Source of the DNA: Glaciozyma antarctica PI12 | Taxonomy: Eukaryota > Basidiomycota > Microbotryomycetes > Kriegeriales > Camptobasidiaceae | Assembly (NCBI GenBank): GCA_002917775.1 | Contig: KZ627159.1 | Span: 576,010-640,009, forward strand | DNA length: 64,000 nucleotides | Direction: 5' to 3' | Shown: positions 22,486 through 32,216 of the stretch, one piece after another | Numbering within the stretch: the stretch's first letter is position 1 | Layout: each line of letters opens with the position of its first letter | The notes under the pieces: generated by a model | Seen by the model: only the letters and a program-made list of their open reading frames with translations | What the model was told of the DNA's origin: nothing | The model's database searches: none | Made by a program: the position numbers and the translations under genes

Positions 22486-22923
22486 AGGGTACGCTTTTGA
22501 GGGAGAGGGGGTGGGTACTGTTGTTTGTAACCTTTAGTTCGAGTCGTCGATGATGGAGAGCGAGAGGTTTTGAGAGAGCGAGAGGTAGAGGTGTTCGTCG
22601 AGCAGGAGCAGCAGCAAGCAGTACCGAGCAGATTGAGAGCGAAAGCAGATCTACGCCGACCGAATCGTTCACGCGCAAAAGTTCACGAACAGGCAGCCAA
22701 GCAACAAGCAGTTCCTCCACTCCCTCCTCCTCCGAATCGTGTCTCCATCGTAAAAAGAGTCGTGAATACCAACGCGTTCAAAGAAAACAAGGTGGGAAGG
22801 TACGGAGGAGAAGGAGGGCTAAGCGAGATGGAGGGAGGGGGGTGTCCAACGATGACTTGTTGCATTCGTTCGCTGGTAGGGATGAAGAAGCTGGAAAGGG
22901 GGAGGGGGATCCTGGGAAGCGAT
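22486..22923. other. Convergent intergenic region
   Basis: 3' flanks of the ELL-like gene and yop1. Sequence is purine-rich on the plus strand. No RNA gene or repeat recognised. Confidence 0.5.
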
Positions 22924-23807
22924 TTACTGGGTGGCGCTGGGAGTCGAACTGACGGGTGCCGAGGTCGTCCTGGCGTGGGAGGCGGTCAAGGGCTTGAAGA
23001 TCTTGTTGTAGACGACCGTGGCGCCGCGGGTGGAGCTGTGGGAGGAGAAGGAGGTTAGAGCGTCGTTCGTGCGAGGTGGGTCGAGTGGAGGAGCGGCTGG
23101 GGAGAGGTGCGAAGGAAGAGGGACGAACGGGAGAATGAGGAAGATGATGAAGAGGGTCTTGAAGGTGTAGTAGTAAGGGAACCTGCGAGATCACATCAAG
23201 AGGGTGAGCATGTGATACCACCTGTTAAGCTCGCACCAGTCCAACGTACCACGCAACAAGGACACTCGACATGCTCTCGAGGAAGTTGAAGCCACCAAAG
23301 ATGACCCAGTACGTGAGCCACTGAGTATCACTGCGCGCGTACTCGTCAGCTCCCAGTCCCCGGCCAAGCCATCGCTTGCGCTCGGACGAGGACTCACTCA
23401 TCGTGTCCAGGAGTCTCGAGGGCCTTGAGGGAGAGGTACGCGGGGAGTCCCCAGCCGAGGAGGTTGGAGAGGAAGCCGGCAAAGATGTTGAAGAAGATGA
23501 ACGAGGAGAAGAATCCTCCGACGGCGAGGGCGGCGTACGCCTTGGGGACCTGAGTCTGCTGCTCGAGCTTGTTGAGGGTGGGGTACCTGTGATAGGCTGC
23601 GTTAGATGGAGCGCAAAAAGGGCCGGGGGGAGTTGGACGTACTTGGAGAGCTGGGAGACGAAATGACGTGGTGAGGGAGGGAGAGGAGGAAGAAGGTCAG
23701 CAACGGCGGAGCGAACGAGTGCTGGCCACAGGGGGGAACGGACTCACCTCCTTGTCGACTTGAGCGATGAAGTATTCGAACTTGGCTTGGGCCTGACCTG
23801 CGGACAT
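22924..23807 (-). CDS. yop1: Yop1/REEP5 (TB2/DP1/HVA22) ER-shaping protein
   Basis: A reticulon-like hairpin protein that bends ER tubules. Minus-strand exons join to MSAGQAQAKFEYFIAQVDKE, LSKYPTLNKLEQQTQVPKAY, hydrophobic hairpin 1 (FFSSFIFFNIFAGFLSNLLG), LPAYLSLKALETPG, DDTQWLTYWVIFGGFNFLES and hairpin 2 (FPYYYTFKTLFIIFLIL), then LPSTRGATVVYNKIFKPL. The TQ.LTYW.VF and LP.T.GA motifs define the family. The second exon has only 8 bases (23650-23643, encoding LSK with its neighbours), bounded by cag and gtacgt. The start codon opens its exon, directly after tag; upstream sequence shows further likely 5'-UTR exons (around 23968-24005 and 24060-24100). The reading frame stays open there but no upstream ATG was found. 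Confidence 0.93.
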
Positions 23808-24337
23808 CTACGCCGAACGATAAGCTGTCAGCACTCGTTCGAAGACCACGTCCACCCCTCGTCTGCACGCCGCGCGGTCTCCTTCACAGGCTCAAGCACT
23901 CTATGGCTTGCGCAAACGGCCGAGGGCGCAGGCAGGAGGGAGGGAGAGTCTGGCTCGGTCCTACCTTGTGGGAGTGTTTAGGAGTTGAGAAGGGGTTGGG
24001 CTGCGAAGGGGAGACGCCGTCAGCTGGGTCAACGCAGGGCTGGATCAAACAGCTTGGACTCACTTGGTTCTGTAGTGCGAGAGGGAGTTGTCGTGTGACG
24101 TTGAGAGAGAAAGAACTGCTGCAACCTCGGGCGGGCGCCTTGAATTAAATCGAATTGTCGGTCCCAGGTCACCTGGGTTTAATTTTCATTACTCCCCTTC
24201 GTACGTAGTCCCCGGCGCAAGGGAGCTCCAGGCAGATCTGGTGAAGGAGCTGGAAAAGGATTCAAGAGCCTACAGGTGGAGAGGAGCGAAGAGGGGAACT
24301 AAAACAAATTGAATTTCCGTCGTTCGAAACCGAGAAA
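23808..24337. other. yop1 5' region and pub1 3' flank
   Basis: Contains probable noncoding first exons of yop1: minus-strand donor gtgagt near 24065, acceptor cgcag near 24006, donor gtagga near 23967. The 24120-24340 part is AT-richer and is likely the 3' UTR of the upstream RNA-binding protein gene. Confidence 0.4.
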
Positions 24338-26241
24338 CTACTGCTGCGCCTGCTGCTGCTGCTGCATCAACTGAGCCTGCTGCGCCATATCTATCAACAG
24401 CAAAGCTCGTCAGTACCCACTTCAACCTCGGCAAGCCAGAACAAGAACGTACAAGCCGCGTACCTGCGAGACACGTCGCATCAGCATCTCTCGCAAACGA
24501 AAGGGAGGGAGGAAGAACGCACTGAGCTCCGTACTGAGCCTGCCACTGAGCGAGAGCAGCTGCTGCGGCTGGATCGAGAGGAGCTTGAGGAGAACCGTAG
24601 CCCGCTGCGGCACCTTGGGCGGCGTAAGCCTGAGGCGCATAAGTCGCTGCTTGCGGCTGCCGTACGAGCTTCGTCAGTCTCTGCAGACGAAATGAGAGGA
24701 GGAACACACCTGGTACTGCTGCTGCACCACAGGCGAAGGACTAGCCGCCACTGGCGCCGCCGTCGTCCCCTCCCCACCGAGCTTGTCCTTCCCCCAGCTG
24801 CACTTGAGCTGCCTCCCATGCACCGGCGCACCCTGAAGGTTGACGATCGCCATGGCAGCGTTCTCGTGCGTGTCGAGCTTGACGAACGCGAACCCGCGGT
24901 CGGCCTGCATGCGGATCTCGACGATGTAGCCGAAGCCTTGGAAGAGGGGGACTAGGTCCGCTTGAGTCGTGTAGGGGACGAGGTTGCCGACGTAAATGGT
25001 CGTGTTGGAGGCCGGGGATTGAGTGACGACGATGTCGTACTGCGTTCAAAAACGGAGTCAGCGAGCGCCGCGAAACGAGAAGCGAAAGACGTACCGAAGG
25101 TGGAGGACCTCCGTAAGACTTGCGTTCCATAGGCGCAACCTGCGCCATCCCTCCCGTCATTCCGCTCCCTCCTCCCATCGGCGGCGGCGCTCCCATCCCC
25201 TGCGGCGCGCCCTGCGGTCCTCCCATCGGCTGCGTCAGTGCCGGAGGACGCATCGGCGAACCTCCCATCGGTGGTCCTCCTGCGCCCATGCCGATCCCTC
25301 CCATAGGAGGTCGAGCAGGGGGAGCTCCGCCCATCCCTCCTCCACCCATCCCTCCGCCCGTCCCTCCTCCTCCTCCTCCTCCTCCGCCGCCAGAGCCTCC
25401 AGCACCACCTCCGCCCCCCTCCATTCCCCAATCGCAGAGGAAAGCAAAGAAATGACCACGTCAGCTCCCGTTCTCTCCCCCTCGCGACACCTCGTCCAAA
25501 AAGAATCGAAACTCGCGCTCACCTGGTTCTTCTGATTCGCATAGTTGACCCTGATCGCCCTGCTGCCCAACCACTCTCCATTCATGGTCGCAATCGCCTG
25601 CTCCGCGTCCGTCCTATCCCTAAACGCCAGGAACCCGTACCCGCGACTCTTGCCCGAGTTCATATCCCACATGACTCGCGCGTCGCTCAGGCTCCCAAAC
25701 GCCGTGAACGCCTTGGTGAGGACTTCGTCCGTCACTTCGGGCGAGAGGTCTCCGACGAACAGGTGCGCGTGGTTCGTCAAGTCCTCCTTGGCCGTCTGGT
25801 TCTGGTAAGCCCAGTTGCAGCGGATCTCCATGTCGAAGATCTTACGCCCGTTGAGCGTTTGGAGAGCCGTCTCGGCGGAGCGGAGGTCGTGGTACTCGAC
25901 GAACCTGTGCTACAGTATCAGCTCGTGAGCTCGGGGGGTAATGCAGGAGGCTACGCACCCGTAGTTCGAGCCGCCGTGCTGAAAGTTGCGGTCGGGGATG
26001 ATCTTGACGCCCTGAACGTTTCCTGCAGTCCAGTCCCGCATCAGCTAAACGCCCTTTACACCACCGAGGAGGAGCTGAACGTACCGGCGACGGCAAAGAT
26101 CTCCTGGAGCATGTACTCGGTCACGCGTGGCGAGAGGTTCGCGACGTAGAGATGAGGCCTGTTGGGAGTTTGACTAGCGCCGAAGGCTCCAAAGGCGCCG
26201 GGCCCTACTGCGAGAGTGCCGGGCTGGGGAAAGGCGTCCAT
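24338..26241 (-). CDS. pub1: Pub1/TIA1-like RNA-binding protein, three RRMs
   Basis: A poly(U)/AU-rich mRNA-binding protein of the TIA1/Pub1 group, linked to mRNA stability and stress granules. RRM1 starts HLYVANLSPRVTEYMLQEIF and continues after introns to NYGFVEYHDLRSAETAL. RRM2: HLFVGDLSPEVTDEVLTKAF, RNP1 KSRGYGFLAFRD, then AIATMNGEWLGSRAIRV. A very Gly/Pro/Met-rich linker separates it from RRM3: TTIYVGNLVPYTTQADLVPL, RNP1 RGFAFVKLDTH, and CSWGKDK, the W-G-K motif closing RRM3 in TIA1/Pub1/Nam8. The tail is Gln/Ala-rich (PQAATYAPQAYAAQGAAAG, final MAQQAQLMQQQQQAQQ), a prion-like low-complexity region. Nam8 is the alternative, but RRM2 resembles Pub1 more. Start at MDAFPQPG. Confidence 0.9.
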
Positions 26242-26682
26242 TGTGTGGGGAGGTGTGGAGGGCGGGAGGAGTTGGGAGAGGACGGGAGGAGGGGAAGGGA
26301 AGAGGGAAGGGTATTGGGTGGTGTTGAACAGAGGTACTGCGAGAGAAAGGGAGAGCCCTGTGATACTTGATAAACAGAGAGAGAGAGAGGGAGCTGAGAA
26401 GGAAGGCGTGGTGGGGAGAGGGAGAGGGAGGAGGAAGGTCGAGCAGGACCAAGTCATCAGCTCGAGGCAGCAGCGGAGGGGAGGGAGGCCGTCGACCTCG
26501 TTCTTCTCCTTTAGCCCACCACCCCGCCTACAGCTTACCGCAAGAACCACGCCAGCGTAGCGCTAGAACGCCGCTCGCAGTCACAGCTCGCCTGCTCCCT
26601 TCCATCACCACCCGACCCTCCTTCCCAGCAGCAACCCCGCTCGAGCACCCACCGCGACGCCCTCTAGCTCCCACCATCCACA
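26242..26682. other. Divergent promoter, purine-rich on plus strand
   Basis: The 5' leader of pub1 here is a long C/T tract on the minus strand (GA-rich on plus, about 26250-26450, including a GAGA run near 26380). The start-proximal 130 bases of the next gene are C-rich. No gene recognised. Confidence 0.5.
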
Positions 26683-27308
26683 ATGCACCCCAACCGACCA
26701 CCTCCTCCCGATCTCTCAGCTCGGTACAAGCTCAAGAGCAAGTACGCCGACCTCCAACGCGCCTACGCCCGCGCTCTCGAAGTGGGTCCTCCCTCTCTCC
26801 TTCTCGGATCCTCTAACGCTCTCCATCCGCAGACCCGCAAGGACTTGAATCTCGAGGCGGCAGAGAAGGACGCCAAAGTCCAGCGACTGCAAGATGAGGT
26901 CGAGTGAGCTCCTCCTATCGCCTCGCTTGCTGCAGCGACTGATTGCGTTGTGCAGTCTCGTGATTGATCAGGTCTTTGATTCCGACTACAAGCATCTCAA
27001 GCCGGCGAAGGAGGAGCTGTTTTCGGATTCCGAGGAGGTGGGGAACGCGCGGAATGAGGAGCGGGACGAGGAGGACTCGGATTCAGATTCGGAGGACGAC
27101 GAGGGGGAGGGAGACGAGGAAGATGATTCGCCGTGGGGAAAGGGTCGGGAAGATGCGGGGAGGGTGCGTAAGGTGAGTGGCTTGATGGGTGACAGGAGGG
27201 AGCTGATGCGTTCGTGTGCAGGCGTACGATGAGGATGCGGGAGAGGCGAGGAACGTTAAGCGGGTCAAGATGGAAGGTGGAGAGCACACGAATGGGGCCG
27301 CACATTAG
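26683..27308 (+). CDS. Small acidic coiled-coil protein, unassigned
   Basis: I do not recognise this gene. Exons 26683-26781, 26833-26903, 26956-27172 and 27222-27308 join in frame to about 157 aa. The first half is a heptad-like helix (SARYKLKSKYADLQRAYARA, then LEAAEKDAKVQRLQDEVE), then LVIDQVFDSDYKHLKPAKEE. After that is a strongly acidic Ser/Asp/Glu block (DEEDSDSDSEDDEGEGDEED) with CK2-like sites, and a basic end containing NVKRVKMEGGEH. The shape (coiled coil, acidic tail, KRVK signal) suggests a small nuclear subunit of a chromatin or transcription complex; this is inference only. Confidence 0.68.
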
Positions 27309-27694
27309 GCTGTTGTTGGAGAGGATGGTGTACGATGACGAGGTTGTAAGAGCAGTGCGTTGTTTCGAGGTCGGCGTCCGGAGCTGCGAAGGACGACTCG
27401 ACGAGGACTCAACGCCAGCTGCTGGTTGCGGATCCTAAGCTCGTTCCACTGCGTTTGCGCGCGTCGTTTCTGCTCTCCCGCCATGATTTCGTCAACGCGC
27501 AAGCTGTCAGCGCGACCTCTCCTCCTGGGAGCCTGAGACGTCGCTCCTCTCGCTGCTCGCCAAAGCCTGCTTCGTTGCAGCTTTTCTCTCACCACATCAA
27601 GGTTCCAAACCACCTCCCGGGTTCTCTTCCAGGTTAACGCCCTACAACGGCACATCTTCGTCGTCCGACTCCGATTCTGGCTTCTCCCACGCCC
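27309..27694. other. Convergent intergenic region
   Basis: Between the coiled-coil gene and the F-box-like gene. A minus-strand frame (27305-27655) is open but resembles no family and lacks clear splice-supported context. Confidence 0.45.
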
Positions 27695-29457
27695 TCAACG
27701 GCGTCCTCCCCCTCTCCTCGCTCTTCCAACCAGCTCCACCTCTTTCCTCGAACAAGCTTCCTCGAGCCACCCGCGCTGGTCTTTCCACCACTTGTCACAC
27801 GGGACTTTGAGCGTGCGAAGCCCCGGAAGCTCGAGGACCAAGTGCGCCGCCGTCGCCGTCGTGTCGACCACGATGCCGTCCGGGCGGAGGAAGTCGGAGA
27901 CGAACTCGCACGTCGTTACCGTGGGTAGGGGGGACTGGAGGAGCTGTTGTGCGGCGGAGCTGGTGTCGAGGAGGAGGGAGGTGACGTGGGGTAATAGAGC
28001 GAGGGAGGGGACGGGGAGGAGATGACAGCAGTGGTAGCGGATTGTCGAGGCGAGGATGGTGAGGTGCTGGATTTTGTCGGTGCTGAGAAGGACAGGAAGG
28101 CGTTGGGGTGGATCTTGGTACGCCAGAGCCATTTCGCCGATCGCGTCAAAAGTGCAGTTGATGAGGGCGAGGGAGGTGGTGGAGACGGGGAGCTCGAAAA
28201 AGAATCGAGGCCTCCAGTGGAAGAACGAGAGCGAAGCGCATTTCACTGCGACGTGAAGGAGTCAGGGTAAGCTGGAGGATTCCATGCGAGAGAAAAGTGG
28301 CTCACGATCTTGTAGACGATAAATGTCCTCCGTATCCAGTACTACGTTACCCAAAGAGATCTCACGAAGTCCTGCGCACCGCACTAAAAGGGCCTGAGCC
28401 GCCTTCCAAAGCTCGTCGTCCTGCCCTTCGCGGAAAATGCGCGCTTTGCCGATGCGCAATCGTCGCAGCGAGCTCCTTTGCCTCGTTTTCGCCAAGAACG
28501 TGTCGAGGCCCAACATCCCCTCCGCCGTTGTGCACTGCGCATCCGAAACGAGCTCCGCTTGAGCCTCTGCTCGCCAGGCGCGACAGACGAGCGAGGCCGT
28601 GAGGAGGAACTGGGATCGCGCCTTATACATCGCGTCCGCGTCACGCGCGGTCAAGTTGATGGTGGGGAGGAGGGATTGGGCTCCTTGGTGGAGGATGAGG
28701 CGAACGAGCTCGCTGGGCAAGCTGGCGAGGAGAGTGGAGGAGCGAGGCGTCGGTAGGGAAGGATTGAGTCGAAAGGGAAGATCGGGAGGCGAGTCCATGC
28801 CGAACGCACTGGGCCAGAGCTGGTAGAGGTCTCCTTGCCAAATGTCGCTCCAGGGAATGTGGGGCGAGAAGTGCCCTTCGTATCGACGTGCGAGCATCGC
28901 TCGAACCGTCGCATCCCGAGTCGCCGCCTTGACCGACCGCTGCGCCGTACTGATTGCCTGCAGAGGGGTAGTGCCGTTGTCGGTTCGCAGCAAAGCTCGA
29001 ACGCCATCGCGAAATCGACCTTCAGCGAACGCGGCCCTGCTGATCTCGCCTGCGAGCTGCTCCAGCACGACGGCGACCGGTCGGTCCTCCTGAGTTGGGC
29101 CATAAAGCCTCTCCGCGTGGTCCACCTCGTCGCTGCGCTTTCCCTCCATCGCCAGCCCAACCAAGCGGCGAACCGCATTCACGTCGAGGACGTAACGCTG
29201 GCGGCAGGCGATTCGGCGGAGGTGTTCAGACGCTTGAATTGGTCCAGCAAGGCGGAAGAGGCACTCGCGGACCTCGAGGTTGAGGTCGGCGCTTATGGTG
29301 ACGAGCTTCTCTAGCTGCTCTCGCGAGAGCAGGTGTGCGGCGAGGCCCGTCGTGAGAGGAGGGAGGGGAGGAGGTGCCGGGAGAGTTGAGGAGTTTGGCT
29401 AGAGAGACGCACGGGTAAGCAAGTGCTTCTCAGAACGGGAAGCAAACGAACCTGCAT
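27695..29457 (-). CDS. F-box-like protein
   Basis: Probable SCF substrate adaptor. Minus-strand exons: 29457-29452 (just ATG CAG), 29398-28306, 28245-27695; about 550 aa. The F-box-like element is SLPSELVRLILHQ followed after an insert by LTASLVCRAWRAEAQAEL, the usual LP.E....I and L..V...W pattern. N-terminally is a helical region (HLLSREQLEKLVTISADLNL, LRRIACRQRYVLDVNAVRRL) seen in some basidiomycete proteins of unknown role. The C-terminal half has irregular leucine-rich strands (LRRLRIGKARIF, LREISLGNVVLDTEDIYRL, LPHVTSLLLDTS) typical of F-box/LRR-like substrate domains. The 6-base first coding exon is inferred from a donor (gttcgt) and acceptor (ctctctag), since no other in-frame ATG exists before the conserved region. 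Confidence 0.68.
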
Positions 29458-29732
29458 TGCTCCTGGTAGCTGGAGCGGAACGCGCGGGCAGGAGGAGGAG
29501 AGCGGGGAGACGACGCGAGCTGCAACAACAAGACTGGCAGCTCCACTCGCTTCCGTAGATCCAACTGAGGCTGCTCACGTTCCGAAAGGCGCGTCGAGCG
29601 AGTTCGCAGGGTGAGGTAGGAGAGCAAGAGACGGATTCGTCGTCGTCGTCGACTCGAGATCGCCCCTGCTGGCCTTTGCTCCGCTACCTTCCCCTCTCCA
29701 CCAGCCAACCACAACTAGGCCCGCCGTGCACC
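29458..29732. promoter_or_regulatory. Divergent promoter F-box-like/SRP68
   Basis: 275 bases between opposing start codons. C/T tracts precede the SRP68 start. A cgtcgtcgtcgtcg trinucleotide run lies at 29638-29651. Confidence 0.45.
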
Positions 29733-31967
29733 ATGGTGGCCGCCGCTTCCACCCAGCTGGACTTCCCTCGTGAGCTCTCGCGCTGGCAGCTCCCAATCTA
29801 CCCCACCTGACGCTCCCTCTCTGCCCAGTCTTCAAGGTGGTCAACGACGCTCGCTCAACCTACGGGCTGCGCCACCAGGATTTCGGTCGATACCAGTACG
29901 CTTCTCTCCCTTGCTGGCTCAGCAGCGACGGGGCTGATCATTTGCGGCGCAGGTCCCACTGCACAACCAAGCTCGCCCACCTCCGCAAGGCAGCCGGCCT
30001 CACGCAGATCGCGGGCAAAGCCAAGAAGTACACGCGCAAGGACGTCACCCCGGCCAACGCCTCGAGCGAGAAGTACGTGCTCCCCCTTCCCCTCCAGCAA
30101 CCCCGCTAACGCCCTCTCAGACACCTCCTCATCCTCCTCTTCGCCTCCGAACGCGCCTGGGCCCACTCCCAGCTCCTCAAGTCCACCCTCTCCCTCCCCT
30201 CCATCTCTCCCCAGACCGCCCACCGCCTCGCCAAGCGACTCTCCCGCGCCCTCGCCCATGCCGCTCAGCTGCAAGCTCTCGTCTCAGACCCCGCCGTCTC
30301 CTCCCGCCTGAGCGTCTCGCAGCGTGGACAGGTCGCGGCGTACTTCCTTGTTATGAAGGGGTCTTTGGCTTTCGAGAGGGCGAAGCATGAGGAGGGACTC
30401 AAGGCGCTTGGTGTCGCGTGGGAGTTGCTGGGGAAGCTAGCGGAGACGGCCGAGTCGGCGGGGGACGAGGCGTTGACGAATGAGGTGATTGACGAGGTGG
30501 AGCCGATGCTGCGCTTCTGCGCGTACTCGCTGCAAAAGGATACTTCGAAAGGGATGGGAGACGCAGCGATGGAGGTGACGGGAGCTGAGGGGCCGAAGGA
30601 GGTGCAGGGGTGGGCAAAGCTTCTTGCTGAGCTTGAGGCGAGTGGAGGGAGGGAGAAGAGGGAGACGATCGAGTTGAGCTGGAGAGGGAGGGAGATCCCG
30701 GTGCGGAACGTCGAGCTCGTTGCGGTCGTTGCGAAGGTTACTGCGGCGCTCAAGACGCTGGAGAACGATGGGGACGCCGGGAAGGAGGGCAAAGAAAGGA
30801 AGAAGGGCGCACGGAAGTTCATCATGGGCGCGAAGAGGATGGCGGCGTACGATCGGGCTCTCCTGGTTCTCAGCGAGGGAGAGGAGGTCGCTCGCCAGCT
30901 CGTCGAGGACAACAAGGTTCGTTCCTTTTTTTTCTGCTCTGTTGTATATCTGAACTGACGTGCGATTGACCAACGCAGATTGCTCTTTCCCGCGTCCACT
31001 CTCCGCGATTCGAGGCCTCCTCCGCACCTCTCCAGCTCGCCCACTCGTACCTCGTCTACCAGCACCTCTCTATCCGCACGAAGCGCGATCTCCTCATTAT
31101 CGAAGATTCCAAGGCAAAGCTCGCTGCTCGGGAGGTCAAGATTGCCGAAGCAGAGGCCGACTACCTCGCCAATACGGGTTCGAAGGACCCAAAGACGGCA
31201 GCGAACAGGGTTCGCAAGCATCGCGCCAAGGTGTACCCCAGCCTCGTCAAGCTGTACGAGAACATCATCCAGAGCCTCGAGCAGATGAGGGATCTCGAAG
31301 TCGTCGAGCAGGATGGCGAGCTGGCTGCGACGGTCGAGGCTAGGATCGCCTTCGTTCGCGCATGGAGGTTCGTATATTCTCTTGCGGACTACTTCGTGCA
31401 TACGCTGAACCCACCCGCAGATCTCTCTTCCTCTCGCGCACCTACGCCCTCGTCGACAAGTTCCCCGCCTCCCTCTCCCTCAACTCCCGCGCAAAGCTCT
31501 ACGCCCGCGAATCCCGCTCCACCGCCCTCTCCCTCGAAGCCGACGATGACCCCTCCCTCTCCCTCGACCACGACTTTATCGCCGAACTCGTCCCCCTCTC
31601 CAACGGCTCGTTCGACACGCTTGACCTCGAACTGTCGGCAGACGTCGATCGGACGAGCAAGGAGTGGTACGCTGCTACGGGCGGGATATTCGGCGATATC
31701 GAGCCGGAGGACCTGCCCGTCGAGCAGCTTTCGTTGGCGGACGCAGGAGTGGGGACGAAGGGGAAGAAGCCGGCGTTTTACGACGTCGCGTTCAACTATG
31801 TCGCGGCGTTTGATCTCGAGGCGATTGCGAGGAGGGCTGCTGGGGAGGAGGAAGAGGTGCAGGATGTGCAGGAGGATGTGGAGATGGAGGAGGAGGAGGT
31901 TGTCGAGGCGGTCAAGCCTGCCACGCCGGCGAAGGGGTGGGGCTTTGGGTTGTTTGGGAGGAAGTGA
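29733..31967 (+). CDS. srp68: Signal recognition particle subunit SRP68
   Basis: SRP68, the large SRP protein that binds SRP RNA together with SRP72. Five or so exons give about 640 aa. The N-terminal RNA-binding domain begins FKVVNDARSTYGLRHQDFGR and YRSHCTTKLAHLRKAAGLTQ, with basic KAKKYTRKDVT following: this matches the SRP68 opening (hRh.d...Y..YC..RL.RLRK). Tetratricopeptide-like helices follow (ERAWAHSQLLKS, KHEEGLKALGVAWELL, VEPMLRFCAYSL). The middle has FIMGAKRMAAYDRALLVLSE and the C-terminal part FDLEAIARRAAGEEEEVQ with an acidic tail ending WGFGLFGRK; the F.VA.N.I.F..L pattern (YDVAFNYVAAFDLEAI) is the SRP72-binding end of the family. First exon MVAAASTQLDFP is short but in good context. 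Confidence 0.95.
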
Positions 31968-32216
31968 ATGAATCGTTTGGCTCTAAAATCAACGTCCTCT
32001 GCGTTTCCGAATTCTGAGCTGAGAGACCAAGCGGTGCGAGGTACACGGAGGGCGCGGCGGACCCGGACTTGCGTGAGGAGCACGCGTTCGTCGCTATCTC
32101 GCCTCTCTCTTTCCTTCTCTCCACGTCGTCGACTTGCTCGACTCAGAACAAGGCCATCTACCACCACGCTCCTCAGCCACTCTCACCCCAGCCTAACTCG
32201 ACGAGCTCACACCAAC
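31968..32216. other. Intergenic region and leader of bleomycin hydrolase
   Basis: No gene recognised. The last 150 bases are C/T/A-rich with CACACCAACA just before the inferred first coding base. Confidence 0.45.

Noticed and set aside
25023-25535. Plus-strand Pro/Arg-rich frame opposite pub1
   Set aside because: Mirror of the Gly-rich linker of pub1 on the minus strand.
27305-27655. Minus-strand frame rich in Arg between the coiled-coil and F-box-like genes
   Set aside because: Composition typical of a GC-rich chance frame, with no motif.
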